The position numbers and the translations under genes were made by a program. Source: Pseudomonadota bacterium (lineage in GTDB: Bacteria > Pseudomonadota > Gammaproteobacteria > Burkholderiales > Sulfuriferulaceae). Taken from it: DNA of 64,000 bases. Below, one piece after another: positions 1 through 9,955 of this stretch; within the stretch, counting starts at the first letter, position 1; each line of letters opens with the position of its first letter. Location of the stretch: NCBI GenBank assembly GCA_021845925.1, contig JAJZUW010000005.1, positions 128,232 to 192,231 of the forward strand. The letters are read 5' to 3'. The notes beneath the pieces were generated by a model that was not told the origin of the DNA, did no database searches, and saw nothing but the letters and a program-made list of their open reading frames with translations.

Positions 1-2471
1 CCGCGATCGCGTCGCAATTGCGGAGTCAGTGTCCTGCGGATATCAACAACCGGAGCAAATGCACTGATGATGAGCGACAGCGGGGAAGTGACGGATTTTT
101 CCTGGTTGTTTTCCTGCCAGCGCGTGCGCATAGACAGCGAATCCTTGCCGACCGGAATGCTAATTCCAAGCTGCGGACAGAGTTCCATGGCAACGGCCTG
201 AACCGTGTCGTACAGTGCGGCGTCTTCTTCGTTGCTGCCGCAGGCGGCCATCCAGTTGGCGGACAAACGGATTTCGCTGATATCACGAATAGCTGCGCTG
301 GCCAGGTTGGTAATGGCTTCGGTGACCGCCATGCGTCCGGAGGCCTGCGGGTCGATCAAGGCCAGCGGCGTACGCTCGCCGATGGCAAATGCCTCACCAC
401 GCAGATCGTCATGTCCCATGGCAGTCACTGCCACGTCAGCCACCGGCACCTGCCAGGGGCCGACCATCTGGTCGCGTGCAGTCAGACCGCCAACCGTGCG
501 GTCACCGATGTGGATGAGAAATGCTTTCGAAGCGACGGCCGGCATCTGCAACACCCGCACTGCGGCCGTCGCAAGGTCGGTATCATCCAGGTTGAGTGTC
601 TGCAGGCTGCTGGTCACATTTGTCGCGTTGCGCGACATGCGGGGTGGTTTGCCAAGAATCACCGACAGATCAACATCGACTGCCGGCGTGTCGAACAGAT
701 TGTCATCCACGCGCAGATGGTGGTCATCGCTGGCAGTGCCAACAACCGCAAACGGGCAGCGCTCACGTTCGCAGATGGCACGGAAGTCGTCGAGGCGATG
801 CGGTGCAATGGCCAGCACATAGCGTTCTTGTGCTTCATTGCACCAGATTTCACGGGGCGAAAGCCCGCTGGCCTCCAGTGGCAGGTCACGCAACTGCAGC
901 CGGGCGCCACGGCCGGCACCATCGATCAGTTCGGGAAATGCATTCGAGACGCCACCGGCACCCACATCGTGAATCGACAGGATCGGATTGTCATCTCCCA
1001 TCTGCCAGCAACGGTCAATGACTTCCTGTGCGCGACGCTGCATTTCGGGATTGCCGCGCTGGACCGAATCAAAGTCCAGCGCTTCATCGTTGGTGCCGGT
1101 ATGCATGCTCGAAGCAGCACCGCCCCCCAGACCGATCAGCATGCCGGGGCCGCCCAGCTGGATCAGCAGCGTGCCGGCAGGAAAGGCGGTTTTGTCGCAA
1201 TGTCGGGCATCGATGTTGCCAATGCCGCCGGCCAGCATGATTGGCTTGTGGTAGCCGCGCATGTGGCCGCCATGATCGAGTTCCAGGGTGCGGAAATAAC
1301 CGGCCAGGCACGGGCGGCCGAATTCGTTGTTGAACGCGGCCGATCCGATCGGCCCGTCGATCATGATCTGCAATGCGGAGGCAATGCGTGGGGGCCGTCC
1401 ATACACTTGGCCATCGCCATTGGTTTCCCAGGGTTGGACAAATCCCGGAATCTGCAGGTTGGAGACGCTGAAACCGCACAGGCCGGCCTTGGGTTTCGAC
1501 CCGGTGCCGGTGGCGCCTTCGTCACGGATTTCGCCGCCGGAGCCTGTCGCCGCACCGGCAAATGGCGAAATGGCGGTCGGATGATTGTGGGTTTCGACTT
1601 TCATCAGGATGTGCGTCAACGCCTGGTGCATGCGGTATTGGCCATCGCTGTCCGGGAAAAACCGGCTGGTTTCTGCGCCGGCAATCACGGACGAATTGTC
1701 CGAATAGGCGATGATGGTGTCCTGCGGACGCACCTGATGGGTATGACGGATCATGCCGAACAGGCTGTTGGCCTGTGGCTGGCCGTTGATGGTCCAGCTG
1801 GCATTGAAAATCTTGTGCCGACAGTGTTCCGAATTGGCCTGGGCAAACATCATCAGTTCCACATCGGTCGGGTTGCGGCCGATGTGGCCGAACTGTTCGG
1901 TCAGATAGTCGATTTCGTCATCCGACAATGCGAGTCCCATGCTGCGGTTGGCGTCAACCAGTGCCTGACGGCCATGATGTAACATGTCCGCCGTTTCCAG
2001 CGGCGGCGATGGCAGATGGCTGAACAGCTTGCGGGCTGCCTGCAGATCGTCCAGGATGGATTCTGTCATCCGGTCATGGATTTGCGGGGCGATACGGGCG
2101 CGATCGGCTGCGTCGAGCGGGCGTCCGTCCTTGCGGCTGAAATGCCAGACGGTGCCGCGCTCGATCCGGAGGACATCGGTCAGGCCGCAGGAATGGGCGA
2201 TGTCGGTGGCTTTGGATGACCAGGGAGAAATCGTGCCGATGCGCGGCGTAATGAGCAGGATCTCGCCGGATTCTGCCGGCTGCGCCGGTTCGCCGTAGAT
2301 CAGCAACTGGTCGAGAATGGCTTGAGCGGATGCATCCAGTGGCTGACGGCATTCGACAAAGTGCCAGAACCGCGCGCCGTGACACAGGTAATCAGGCAGG
2401 GCAGCGCGCAACTTGTCAAGACGGAATGCGGACAGCGCATTGCTTCCGGGCAGGGACAGGAAATCTGGCAT
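1..2471 (-). CDS. purL: Phosphoribosylformylglycinamidine synthase, N-terminal part (cut by window edge)
   Basis: This is the large proteobacterial PurL, which makes FGAM from FGAR, glutamine and ATP in purine synthesis. Translating the minus strand from the ATG at 2471 gives [16 protein letters not shown], and the frame then stays open for 823 codons to the left edge. Recognisable blocks are [20 protein letters not shown] near residue 80, [20 protein letters not shown] (active-site His and glycine-rich loop) near 290, and a later [18 protein letters not shown] block. The family is about 1300 residues, so the C-terminal glutaminase domain lies outside the window. It is divergent from the dsrE-like gene. 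Identity is secure; only the end is missing. Confidence 0.95.
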   Translation of the reverse strand, partial: MPDFLSLPGSNALSAFRLDKLRAALPDYLCHGARFWHFVECRQPLDASAQAILDQLLIYGEPAQPAESGEILLITPRIGTISPWSSKATDIAHSCGLTDVLRIERGTVWHFSRKDGRPLDAADRARIAPQIHDRMTESILDDLQAARKLFSHLPSPPLETADMLHHGRQALVDANRSMGLALSDDEIDYLTEQFGHIGRNPTDVELMMFAQANSEHCRHKIFNASWTINGQPQANSLFGMIRHTHQVRPQDTIIAYSDNSSVIAGAETSRFFPDSDGQYRMHQALTHILMKVETHNHPTAISPFAGAATGSGGEIRDEGATGTGSKPKAGLCGFSVSNLQIPGFVQPWETNGDGQVYGRPPRIASALQIMIDGPIGSAAFNNEFGRPCLAGYFRTLELDHGGHMRGYHKPIMLAGGIGNIDARHCDKTAFPAGTLLIQLGGPGMLIGLGGGAASSMHTGTNDEALDFDSVQRGNPEMQRRAQEVIDRCWQMGDDNPILSIHDVGAGGVSNAFPELIDGAGRGARLQLRDLPLEASGLSPREIWCNEAQERYVLAIAPHRLDDFRAICERERCPFAVVGTASDDHHLRVDDNLFDTPAVDVDLSVILGKPPRMSRNATNVTSSLQTLNLDDTDLATAAVRVLQMPAVASKAFLIHIGDRTVGGLTARDQMVGPWQVPVADVAVTAMGHDDLRGEAFAIGERTPLALIDPQASGRMAVTEAITNLASAAIRDISEIRLSANWMAACGSNEEDAALYDTVQAVAMELCPQLGISIPVGKDSLSMRTRWQENNQEKSVTSPLSLIISAFAPVVDIRRTLTPQLRRDR

Positions 2472-2575
2472 AATGCTGGCGGAGTGAAATAAAATACAAT
2501 TTTAACCGAAAAACGACAGCCTGCCGCGTCTTCATCCTGGCAAGACGGGACAGTTGTCCATGACAGGAGAATCAA

Positions 2576-2953
2576 ATGGCCGACAAACTGGTCATGATGC
2601 TGCTCACCATCAGCCCCGAAACCCCGCATCTGTGCGGAACACCGTTCTTTCAGGCCGCTTCGGCTGCTGCAATGGACGTTGAAGTCGAGATCTATTTTGC
2701 CAGCTCGGCTGTCCGGTTGTTGCGCAAGGGAGTCGCAGACAGCATTTATCCGTCGGACAATCGCATCAAGTCGGTTTATCAGTTCATGCAGGATGCGGCA
2801 GATCTGGGCGTGAAATTCTATGCCTGTGGCGGGGCCCTGGACGCAAATGGTGTCACGGATGCGGACCTCATCCCGGAATGTACCGGCGTGGCTGGAGGCG
2901 CATCGTATATTTCCCGCGTCATGGATGATGACTGGCGCGCCATCAGTTATTGA
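2576..2953 (+). CDS. DsrE-family small cytoplasmic protein
   Basis: A 125-residue soluble protein of the DsrE/DsrF-like fold (predicted peroxiredoxin-like family, COG2044 type). It begins MADKLVMMLLTISPE and has the typical alternating beta-strand and helix pattern, with a Cys in YACGGALDANG near residue 84. The start follows a good ribosome-binding site (AGGAGA at about 2564-2569). Family members are often sulfur-relay or sulfur-trafficking proteins in sulfur oxidisers, but none of the dsr genes lie here, so no substrate can be named. The stop overlaps the start of the downstream HIRAN gene by 29 bases, suggesting co-transcription. Confidence 0.7.
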   Translation: MADKLVMMLLTISPETPHLCGTPFFQAASAAAMDVEVEIYFASSAVRLLRKGVADSIYPSDNRIKSVYQFMQDAADLGVKFYACGGALDANGVTDADLIPECTGVAGGASYISRVMDDDWRAISY

Positions 2954-3407
2954 CCGGTTGTACCTGCACCTCGGGCTGTCTTTGCTGTTGATCGGTCCGG
3001 TGCTGGCGGGACCGGTCGGACTGCGGGCACAAACCGTTCTTCTGTTGCAGACCAGCCGGCTGGCCGGTCTTCGTTACTATGCGGGAAGTCTGGTCTGGCC
3101 GGACATGAAAGAAGGCGATGTGCTGGATCTCCGGCGCGAAGCGGACAACCCGTTTGATGCCCGCGCTGTCGAAGTGTACTGGCATGGTTACAAGCTGGGT
3201 TATGTGCCCAGGGCAAACAATGCTGACGTGGCGAGGCTGCTTGATCATGGCGCGCAGCTTGGTGGCCGGATTGTCAGTCTGTCGCACACCCGACGGCGAC
3301 AGGTTCTGTTCGAAATCGATGAAATGTTGTCACCAGGCTTGCCTGGGCAGGGCAGTGCCGGCAGGCAGGCCAGTCAGCAGGTGACAAGTGGCAAGGATGC
3401 AAAATGA
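2925..3407 (+). CDS. HIRAN-domain protein with N-terminal signal-like segment
   Basis: About 160 residues. From the ATG at 2925 (a second at 2928, a TTG at 2958) the first 35 residues form a hydrophobic, signal-peptide-like stretch (LYLHLGLSLLLIGPVLAG) ending near LRAQ. Residues about 45-135 fit a HIRAN domain: AGLRYYAG, then GDVLDLRREADNPFDARAV, then GYKLGYVPRANN. HIRAN is best known as a DNA-end-binding module in eukaryotic HLTF/Rad5, but stand-alone bacterial copies are common and uncharacterised. The start overlaps the dsrE-like gene and the stop overlaps tsaB by 4 bases (ATGA), so this looks like one operon. The start choice is the weak point; the domain call is firm. Confidence 0.7.
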   Translation: MMTGAPSVIDRLYLHLGLSLLLIGPVLAGPVGLRAQTVLLLQTSRLAGLRYYAGSLVWPDMKEGDVLDLRREADNPFDARAVEVYWHGYKLGYVPRANNADVARLLDHGAQLGGRIVSLSHTRRRQVLFEIDEMLSPGLPGQGSAGRQASQQVTSGKDAK

Positions 3408-4072
3408 AACTGCTGGCGCTGGAAACAGCGACTGAATACTGTTCTGCAGCATTATGGCTGGATGGTCAGGTGATCGAGCGCAGCGTACTGGCCGGGCAAC
3501 GTCATTCTTCGATGCTGCTGCCGCAATGCAGGGAATTGCTGGCGGAAGCCGGTCTGGCATTTTCCGCCATCGATGCCGTGGCGTTCGGTCAGGGCCCGGG
3601 ATCGTTCACGGGTGTTCGCATTGCCTGTTCGGTTGCGCAGGGGTTGGCATTTGGACATGGTTTGCCGGTGGTCGCGGTGTCTTCCCTGCGCGCGCTGGGG
3701 CAGAAAGATGAACGTCGTCTGCTGGCCTGCCAGGATGCCCGCATGGGTGAAGTCTACGTGGCCGCCTGGCAGCAGGAAGTCACAGGCTGGCAGATGCTTG
3801 TGTCGCCGACTGTGTGCGCTGCGACAGAAATACCGTTGCCCGAAGGGGATGGCTGGATTGGCTGTGGCAGTGGTTTTGCCGTGTATGGCGAAAATCTGCG
3901 GGCCAGACTGGGCAGCAAAACCGTGCAGGTGGATGGCGCCCGGTACCCACGGGCTTCCCGGCTGGCAGAACTGGCGGTGGATGAGTTCATGGCTGGCAGA
4001 CACATCGATCCCGCCGATGCGGTTCCATTGTATGTGCGTAATCGTGTGGCACTGAAAATCAGCGAACGGTGA
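3404..4072 (+). CDS. tsaB: tRNA threonylcarbamoyladenosine biosynthesis protein TsaB
   Basis: TsaB (222 residues) is the dimerising partner of TsaD in making t6A37 in tRNAs that read ANN codons. It has the ASKHA-type opening MKLLALETATEYCSAALW and the conserved GQGPGSFTGVRI at residues 62-73, followed by AQGLAFG. Length matches the family. The start codon overlaps the stop of the HIRAN gene (ATGA), and rimI follows after 7 bases, a pairing common in proteobacteria. Confidence 0.95.
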   Translation: MKLLALETATEYCSAALWLDGQVIERSVLAGQRHSSMLLPQCRELLAEAGLAFSAIDAVAFGQGPGSFTGVRIACSVAQGLAFGHGLPVVAVSSLRALGQKDERRLLACQDARMGEVYVAAWQQEVTGWQMLVSPTVCAATEIPLPEGDGWIGCGSGFAVYGENLRARLGSKTVQVDGARYPRASRLAELAVDEFMAGRHIDPADAVPLYVRNRVALKISER

Positions 4073-4079
4073 TGATGGC

Positions 4080-4526
4080 ATGTATCGGCCGATGCTGGAA
4101 AACGATGTGGATCATGTGGCGGAACTGGACCGGCAAAGTTACGCGTTCCCGTGGACTGCCGGAAATTTCCATGATTCGATGCGAGCGGGATATCGCTGCT
4201 GCCTGTATGAGGAATCGGGCAGCATCATGGCTTATGCGGTGATGATGGCCGTGGTGGATGAGGTGCATTTGCTCAATCTGACTGTTGTGCCTGCGTTGCA
4301 GGGGTTGGGTTATGGGGCTGCTTTTCTGCGCAGGCTGGTCGCGTGTTCACGTGAGTCTGGTTTCGCAGTCATGTGGCTGGAGGTCAGGCCTTCCAATCTT
4401 GCTGCGCGCGGCCTGTATGAAGGATTCGGATTTCGCCAGGTTGGCTTGCGCAAGGGGTATTACCCGGCCAGCCACGGACGCGAGGATGGGTTGGTCATGG
4501 TGCTGGAGTTGCGGAATGCCCAGTGA
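4080..4526 (+). CDS. rimI: Ribosomal-protein-alanine N-acetyltransferase RimI
   Basis: A 148-residue GNAT acetyltransferase, expected to acetylate the N-terminal alanine of ribosomal protein S18. The GNAT core is visible as LLNLTVVPALQGLGYGAAFLR (acetyl-CoA loop Q/GxGxG/A form, written here as PALQGLGYG) near residues 70-80, then WLEVRPSNLAARGLYEGFGF, typical of RimI. The start is the ATG at 4080; no in-frame start lies between the tsaB stop and this codon. The 3' end overlaps the downstream holD-like gene by 11 bases. Confidence 0.92.
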   Translation: MYRPMLENDVDHVAELDRQSYAFPWTAGNFHDSMRAGYRCCLYEESGSIMAYAVMMAVVDEVHLLNLTVVPALQGLGYGAAFLRRLVACSRESGFAVMWLEVRPSNLAARGLYEGFGFRQVGLRKGYYPASHGREDGLVMVLELRNAQ

Positions 4527-4941
4527 AGCCGTGCTTGAGGTGCTGGAATTGTTGCCGGTCTGGCGAGTGCGCACGCCTGTCGCACGGATGTGCTGGATGT
4601 GGCCGGTTGCTTCAGCCGATGGCTGTCAGGGCGTGCTGGTGTTGCCGGAAGCGCCTGTCGGCGCGGCAGAGCGCTTGTTTGGCAATCTGTTGATTGCGTT
4701 GGAATTGCAGGCGGAACAACCGATGGAATCCCCCCTGTCGTCGTTGCCGGATCAGCTGCGTCAGCAAGGAGCGATGTGGTTCTGGTGGCTGGCCGACAGC
4801 GATGCGCCTGATGGTGCTGGAATACCGCATATTGCGGGCCCATCACTGGCTGCCATGCTGGCAGACCCTGCTAAAAAAGCGCAGGCCTGGCAGTCCTGGT
4901 GCGCTGTGCGTTTGCAGATCACGGAAAACACCACCAACTGA
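4516..4941 (+). CDS. holD: Candidate DNA polymerase III psi subunit (HolD-like)
   Basis: A 141-residue protein overlapping rimI by 11 bases. It is not obvious by simple inspection, but it follows the layout of E. coli HolD as I remember it. An N-terminal LELLPVWRVRTPVA matches the psi segment with a W and RxP. A central hydrophobic region (GVLVLPEAPVGAAERLFGN) comes next. The end, GPSLAAMLADPAKKAQAWQS, aligns with the C-terminal SPALTDLRANP...ALWQQIC block of psi. E. coli holD also lies beside rimI. Psi bridges the clamp loader to chi and SSB. The resemblance is inferred by eye; the protein could still be an unrelated rimI neighbour. Confidence 0.6.
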   Translation: MPSEAVLEVLELLPVWRVRTPVARMCWMWPVASADGCQGVLVLPEAPVGAAERLFGNLLIALELQAEQPMESPLSSLPDQLRQQGAMWFWWLADSDAPDGAGIPHIAGPSLAAMLADPAKKAQAWQSWCAVRLQITENTTN

Positions 4942-5021
4942 CCAGTGCAGCAGGCAGGATGACAGGCTGCGAACAGACGGAGCCCGGTTACTGTCAGGCC
5001 CCGTTCATGCCGGGTGGACGA

Positions 5022-5345
5022 TCAGCCGTGCCAGGCGTGTTCCATCACGTCGAGGCGCAAGCTTTTGCTGAAGTTCTGGCCTGCGCCGGCGACGTTCAGC
5101 GTCACCAGACGAACGCCAGGTGTCGGGAAGGACAGTTCGTGGCTGTAGGTTCCAGGGGCCGAAACGGACTGTTTGTGCAGCACGGCGCCGCTGGCGTCGG
5201 TCAGGCTGCATTCCACTGCGCCAGAACCATCCAGCATCGCCTGGATACGGAACGATTCGTTTGCGCAGCGGCGGTAGACTGCGGGATCACGATTGGCGTT
5301 GTATTCCAGGTTGTTCAGTTTGATTTGCTTGACCAGCTTTTTCAT
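5022..5345 (-). CDS. Uncharacterised 107-residue protein
   Basis: I do not recognise this family. The protein starts MKKLVKQIKLNNLEYNANRD and contains a segment rich in short beta-strand-like runs (FRIQAMLDGSGAVECSLTD, then GVRLVTLNVAG), suggesting a small beta-sandwich. There is no signal peptide or membrane segment. It has two cysteines (YRRCANES and VECSL). It is divergent from the small gene that leads into cbbQ/cbbO, with a shared 101-base promoter region, so a role linked to that unit is possible but unproven. The amino-acid makeup and clean 107-codon frame support it being a real gene. Confidence 0.65.
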   Translation of the reverse strand: MKKLVKQIKLNNLEYNANRDPAVYRRCANESFRIQAMLDGSGAVECSLTDASGAVLHKQSVSAPGTYSHELSFPTPGVRLVTLNVAGAGQNFSKSLRLDVMEHAWHG

Positions 5346-5446
5346 ATTGTCATTCCATTTATGGTAGAAGTTGAGTAAAATAATCGGATATTTCGTACGC
5401 CAGTGTCTTTTGATTGTAGTATTAAACGTGAATCGGGTCTAGTCAG

Positions 5447-5860
5447 ATGAATCATCCAGAATTGCAACAGGCTTTCGAAACGGTCGACGAGCAGATTCGT
5501 CGTTACGAAATTGCCGTCAACGCGGGCGAGCAGCCCGAACTGGGCGCCATGGTCAGTCAGGCCATGCAGATGGTCAAGCAGCTCATGGTGGCTTATGTCC
5601 GCGATGTTGGCGAAGCCGAACCACCCGGACCGGAAGACGATCTCCTGGAATCCTTCAAAATCCTGGTCAAGGGCGATCCGTCCTGGAATACCATCCGCGA
5701 CAACTGTCGCGAACTGGTGTATTACCAGAACTGCCTGTCCATGGATCGTGCAGATGCCCTGCCGGTTCAGCCGCACAAAATGGCTGTCCGCACGTTGCGA
5801 CACATTTTCCTGTTCATGAAAACCCGCTGCATGCGTGAATCCCGCCTGGAGATGGTATGA
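5447..5860 (+). CDS. Small helical protein coupled to cbbQ
   Basis: A 137-residue, probably all-helical soluble protein starting [20 protein letters not shown]. No known motif is evident. The end, [20 protein letters not shown], overlaps the start of the CbbQ-like gene by 4 bases (ATGA), a strong sign of translational coupling. This makes it the first gene of a three-gene unit with the CbbQ-like ATPase and CbbO-like VWA protein. It may be an adaptor or a target-recognition factor for that ATPase; this is inference from position only. Confidence 0.7.
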   Translation: MNHPELQQAFETVDEQIRRYEIAVNAGEQPELGAMVSQAMQMVKQLMVAYVRDVGEAEPPGPEDDLLESFKILVKGDPSWNTIRDNCRELVYYQNCLSMDRADALPVQPHKMAVRTLRHIFLFMKTRCMRESRLEMV

Positions 5861-6705
5861 AAGCCCTGTTCAACCGCCTGCGCGGCGTCGAGCGCGATAT
5901 CATCCAGGCTCCGGTGGAAGACGAAGCGGCAGCCCCGTTCTATGAGCCCCAAGGCAACGAAATTGCCATTTTTGAGGCAGCCTGGCGCAAGCGCTTGCCG
6001 GTGATGCTCAAGGGGCCAACCGGTTGTGGCAAAACCCGCTTTCTGGAATACATGGCCTGGCGACTCAAACGGCCCCTGGTCACGGTTTCCTGTCACGAGG
6101 ACCTGACCAGTTCCGATCTGGTTGGACGTTTCCTGCTGGAAGGCGACCAGACAGTCTGGCAGGATGGTCCGCTGACCAAGGCAGTCAAGGCTGGCGCGAT
6201 CTGCTATCTGGACGAAATTGTCGAAGCGCGTACCGACAGCACCGTGATCATCCATCCGTTGACCGATCACCGTCGCCAGCTTCCGCTGGAGAAAAAGGGC
6301 CAGGAAATCGAAGCGCATGAGGATTTCATGCTGGTGATTTCCTACAACCCTGGTTATCAGACCGTGCTGAAAGATCTCAAGCCTTCCACCAAGCAGCGGT
6401 TTGTCGGCATCCATTTCAACTATCCGAAACCGGAAGTGGAAGAACGCATCATTGCAGCCGAGGCCGGCGGTCTTACACCGGACCAGGTGGCCCGACTGGT
6501 GGCTGTTGGTCAGCGTGCCAGGGTGCTGAAGGACCATGGGCTGGAAGAAGCGACGTCAACCCGTGCGCTGGTGTATGCCGCCAATCTGATTGCGGCCGGT
6601 CTGCCACCGGTTGATGCGTGTCAGGCTGCCCTGGTGAGTCCGGTCACCGATGACCCGGAACTGGCGGAAGCACTGACTGAAATCGTACGGGCGCATTTTG
6701 GCTGA
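5857..6705 (+). CDS. cbbQ: CbbQ-type MoxR AAA+ ATPase
   Basis: A 282-residue MoxR-class AAA+ ATPase of the CbbQ/NirQ/NorQ group. Walker A is GPTGCGKT at residues 53-60, followed by the family-typical [20 protein letters not shown]. Walker B is [12 protein letters not shown] near residues 110-120. The blocks [17 protein letters not shown] and [20 protein letters not shown] are diagnostic. With CbbO such proteins remodel RuBisCO or other metalloenzymes, removing inhibitors or helping insert metal. It overlaps its upstream partner by 4 bases and the CbbO-like gene by 8. The sequence looks nearer to CbbQ than to NorQ, but no RuBisCO is nearby, so its client is unknown. Confidence 0.88.
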   Translation: MKALFNRLRGVERDIIQAPVEDEAAAPFYEPQGNEIAIFEAAWRKRLPVMLKGPTGCGKTRFLEYMAWRLKRPLVTVSCHEDLTSSDLVGRFLLEGDQTVWQDGPLTKAVKAGAICYLDEIVEARTDSTVIIHPLTDHRRQLPLEKKGQEIEAHEDFMLVISYNPGYQTVLKDLKPSTKQRFVGIHFNYPKPEVEERIIAAEAGGLTPDQVARLVAVGQRARVLKDHGLEEATSTRALVYAANLIAAGLPPVDACQAALVSPVTDDPELAEALTEIVRAHFG

Positions 6706-9229
6706 TCTGCAGGTACTGGCCGATATCCAGCAGATTCTGGCTGATCTGGAGGCGATCAGTTTTGTGGCTCACCGTGATGCCAGTGCGGCATTGCCGGCCA
6801 TACAGCAGTCGGGTGATGTGGTGGCGCTCGAATGGTTGCGGGCCTGCAAGTCGCTGTTCGAGCACGACCGGGATGCCGGCAAGGCGTTCATACGCGGCAG
6901 CCAGGCCGCCGTGGCTGCCTGCGCGGATGCTACGGTCTGGACCCGTCAGGCGCTGCGGTTCAGCGCCTGGCGAGGCTCCTGGAAAGCGCTGAACGGGTTT
7001 ATGGACCAGCTGCCGATCGCTTTCGGATTGCTGGGTCAGACCGGTGAAGAGCGTTGGGCAGCGCTTGGTCTGGACTGGTGCGAACGGCATCTGGATTCCG
7101 GTATCGCCTGGTTCAACTGTCCGGTTGAAGGCTTTGCGGGCGGGCATGGCATTGCCGGTATCGAGGATGTGGCCCTGCCTAGCGTGGATCTGTTTGAAAA
7201 ACGGCGGCTGGCGCTGGGCACTTATTTGTGTGGTGCGATTCGTGTCCGTGATCTGCTGGGGGTTGCTGCCGTTTTGCCTTGGGCAAAACGGGGTGCGGAT
7301 ATTCTGCAGGCTGGCCGCCTGCGCGGTGAAGCCTATTTTCGGCTTGAATCGGAAGAAAGCATGGCGTTGTTGCTGGAAAACCTGCCTGGTTTCCGGCTTG
7401 CCGAACACCATCGCCTGTTCCAGCTGATTTTGCGTGCATGGTTTGGTATTGGCGTTGACCTGTACGATAGCGACTGGTCGCCTGACAAAGGGCGTCCCTT
7501 TGTTGAAACCGATGGTGGCGGACTTTACCTGCCGCTGGCCATGCCGGATCGTGAAACCGCCATGCTGTCCGTCCTGCATGCCTGTGGTCATCTGGCATTC
7601 CACTCCTGGGAACGACGTTATATCGAAGAACTGTTCCGGGTTGCCGGCATGAAACATCCGCCACTGGACGCAGAGCAGCGCATCACCTGGCGGCCGCTTT
7701 TTGCTGCCTATGGCGATGACATGATCCGTTTTCAGCTGATTTTCGATCTGTGCGAAGATTTGCGTGTGGATGCTGCCATCGCACGCAAGGTTCCGGGTTA
7801 TCTGGACCGCTTGCTGGCTGCCGCTGATGCGGTTCCGCTGCCGGAAGGTCCGGCGGCAGATTACTTCATTCTGGCCCGGGATCTGTTGCGCTGGCAACGG
7901 GATGGCGCCCCTGTTCCGGCTGACCAGGTGCAGTGGTTGCCGTTGCTGACGGATGAGGCGACACTGGTGACCGCTTTTGAAACGGCACGAGTGCTCTACG
8001 CAAACACACGTTTGCCTGCAATCAGGCTGGCGGACCGGCCACACGCATATCTGCCGGGGCGCGCTCCGAACGCAGCACGTCCGGTTTATCCCAGACGGGA
8101 TCTGGATGTGCCGGAATCCGGAGAGCATGATGCCGAAGTGACCGACAAGCCAGGTGAAGAGCAGGCGCCCAAAGAGCAGCAGGATGTTTCGCATATTCCC
8201 AAAAATGCTGCTGGTGAAGACCCTGACATGGAAATTCCGCCGGAAAACACAGCGGGTTCCGGTGGCCGGGTCGGGGTTGGCATTCCACAGCCAGCCAATG
8301 TGCAAGGACGTGGACAGGGGCCTGAATACAGCGAAAAAGGCAAGCCATATCAGGAATGGGATTATCGCGACAACCGGTACAAGCGTCAGTGGGCGTGGGT
8401 GCAGGAAAAGGAACTGCACGAAAATGATGCGGCAGCCGCCGAACGTTTGCTGGAGCAGAATGCAACCGCGCTCAAACGGCTGAAACTGGCAATCCAGGCA
8501 CAAAAACCGCAACGCATGGCACCCATGCGGCGGCAGTATGAAGGCGAAGAGCTGGACTGGGATGCCGCAATCGGATTTGTCGTCGAAAAGCGGCGCGGCA
8601 CGTCGCCGGCTGCAGCCATTTACCGGCAACGGCGAGTGCAGACGCGCGATACAGCTGTGACCCTGCTGGCGGATCTGTCCACTTCCATCATGCAGCCTTG
8701 TCAGGAAGGCGGCAGGGTGGTCGACCGGATCCGGGCTGCCATGCTGCTGTTTGCCGAAAGCCTGGAGGCGGTGGGCGATCCGTACAGTCTGGCCGGTTTT
8801 GCATCGAAGTATCGCGACAATGTCAGCTATTACACCATCAAGGGATTTGATGAGCGTTTTGATGCCCGGGCGCGCGCTCAGGTCGGCGGTCTGTCCGGCC
8901 GGCTGGCGACCCGGATGGGTGCAGCCATCCGTCATGCGGTGCACCGGTTCGGGGATGCGCCATCCGTACGTCGTCTGCTGCTGATTCTGTCAGATGGACG
9001 GCCTGCGGATTATGATGATGGCGGTGACCAGCGTTATCTGCAGGAAGATACCCGCATGGCAGTCAAGGAAGCCATCGACGCAGGTATCCATCCCTTCTGC
9101 ATCACGCTGGATGCCAGTGGCAGCCAGTATTTGCCGATGATTTTTGGCAATGGGCATTATCTGGTGCTCGATCACATCAACGATCTGCCGCGAAAATTGC
9201 CAGAAGTCTATTTGCGCCTGCGCAAATAG
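6698..9229 (+). CDS. cbbO: CbbO/NorD-type VWA-domain protein
   Basis: An 843-residue partner of the CbbQ-like ATPase, starting at a TTG inside the end of cbbQ (8-base overlap). The C-terminal VWA domain (about residues 650-843) has a MIDAS motif DLSTS near 657, then [18 protein letters not shown] and [15 protein letters not shown]. The long N-terminal region is mostly helical; a low-complexity, Pro/Glu/Lys-rich linker runs at about residues 460-560. CbbO proteins are usually around 770-800 residues, so this fits. In the known complex the VWA domain is thought to bind the client through its metal site. A second such pair (norQ/norD) sits at the right end of the window. Confidence 0.87.
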   Translation: MADLQVLADIQQILADLEAISFVAHRDASAALPAIQQSGDVVALEWLRACKSLFEHDRDAGKAFIRGSQAAVAACADATVWTRQALRFSAWRGSWKALNGFMDQLPIAFGLLGQTGEERWAALGLDWCERHLDSGIAWFNCPVEGFAGGHGIAGIEDVALPSVDLFEKRRLALGTYLCGAIRVRDLLGVAAVLPWAKRGADILQAGRLRGEAYFRLESEESMALLLENLPGFRLAEHHRLFQLILRAWFGIGVDLYDSDWSPDKGRPFVETDGGGLYLPLAMPDRETAMLSVLHACGHLAFHSWERRYIEELFRVAGMKHPPLDAEQRITWRPLFAAYGDDMIRFQLIFDLCEDLRVDAAIARKVPGYLDRLLAAADAVPLPEGPAADYFILARDLLRWQRDGAPVPADQVQWLPLLTDEATLVTAFETARVLYANTRLPAIRLADRPHAYLPGRAPNAARPVYPRRDLDVPESGEHDAEVTDKPGEEQAPKEQQDVSHIPKNAAGEDPDMEIPPENTAGSGGRVGVGIPQPANVQGRGQGPEYSEKGKPYQEWDYRDNRYKRQWAWVQEKELHENDAAAAERLLEQNATALKRLKLAIQAQKPQRMAPMRRQYEGEELDWDAAIGFVVEKRRGTSPAAAIYRQRRVQTRDTAVTLLADLSTSIMQPCQEGGRVVDRIRAAMLLFAESLEAVGDPYSLAGFASKYRDNVSYYTIKGFDERFDARARAQVGGLSGRLATRMGAAIRHAVHRFGDAPSVRRLLLILSDGRPADYDDGGDQRYLQEDTRMAVKEAIDAGIHPFCITLDASGSQYLPMIFGNGHYLVLDHINDLPRKLPEVYLRLRK

Positions 9230-9248
9230 GTGGATTGCCGGAACCCGG

Positions 9249-9668
9249 TTACCACTGACCGCTATTGGGCATCGAAAGCCAAGGTTCCTGTGGCGGCAGG
9301 GGATCGCCCCGTTGCAGCAGCTCCACCGAAATCTGGTCCGGCGAGCGCACAAAGGCCATGCGGCCATCGCGGGGCGGCCGGTTGATCGTGACGCCATGCC
9401 GTAGCAGCTTTTCGCAGGCTGCATAAATATCGTCCACTTCGTAAGCCAGGTGGCCAAAGTTTCTGCCAGAAGTGTATACCTCGGGATCCCAATTCCAGGT
9501 CAGCTCAACTTGTGCTTCGGGATCGCCGGGGGCATTGAGGAACACCAGCGTGTAACGTCCCTGTGGCGATTCATGACGGCGGGTTTCTTCCAGTCCGAGC
9601 GCATCGCAATAGAACGCCAGCGACGTCGGCAGATCGGTGACGCGAACCATGGTGTGCAGATATTTCAT
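9249..9668 (-). CDS. gloA: Lactoylglutathione lyase (glyoxalase I)
   Basis: A 139-residue glyoxalase I, converting the hemithioacetal of methylglyoxal and glutathione to S-lactoylglutathione. It opens [20 protein letters not shown] as in the family. The four expected metal ligands are all present: His5, Glu55 (in QVELTWNW), His73 (FGHLAYEV) and Glu116 (SVELLQ). The length is normal with a short C-terminal tail. It converges with the cbbO-like gene, leaving a 19-base gap. The genes for glutathione synthesis (gshA, gshB) lie later in the same window. Confidence 0.92.
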   Translation of the reverse strand: MKYLHTMVRVTDLPTSLAFYCDALGLEETRRHESPQGRYTLVFLNAPGDPEAQVELTWNWDPEVYTSGRNFGHLAYEVDDIYAACEKLLRHGVTINRPPRDGRMAFVRSPDQISVELLQRGDPLPPQEPWLSMPNSGQW

Positions 9669-9955
9669 CTGATATTCTCCTGATATGAAACAAATTCACG
9701 ATCAACACCCACGCGATCCGCAGAGGGCCTGATCAGCGATTCCAAAGGTATCCGCTAGCATAACGTGTCAACGGCCGACTGCAAAGAAACCGCTGCGGGG
9801 TGCCGAAAAATCCGGCACGCGCCGTTCACCATGTCTGATTTGCATCAGCCTGGGCAGAAGCGGGAGAGATGCCCTGGTGTCAGTGCGGTTTTTTTGGCAA
9901 TCGTGCATGCTGACGGGTAAGATGAACAGATTGGCAAGCAGTCGGGAGAACTGGC

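Noticed and set aside
18-1982. Long open frame of 654 codons on the plus strand
   Set aside because: It is antisense to purL, whose minus-strand translation matches the enzyme throughout. The plus-strand protein has the His/Arg/Gly/Ala-rich, non-domain composition of a shadow frame.
6644-8944. 766-codon open frame on the minus strand
   Set aside because: Antisense to the CbbO-like gene, which has intact VWA motifs and is coupled to cbbQ. No domain seen in the antisense product.
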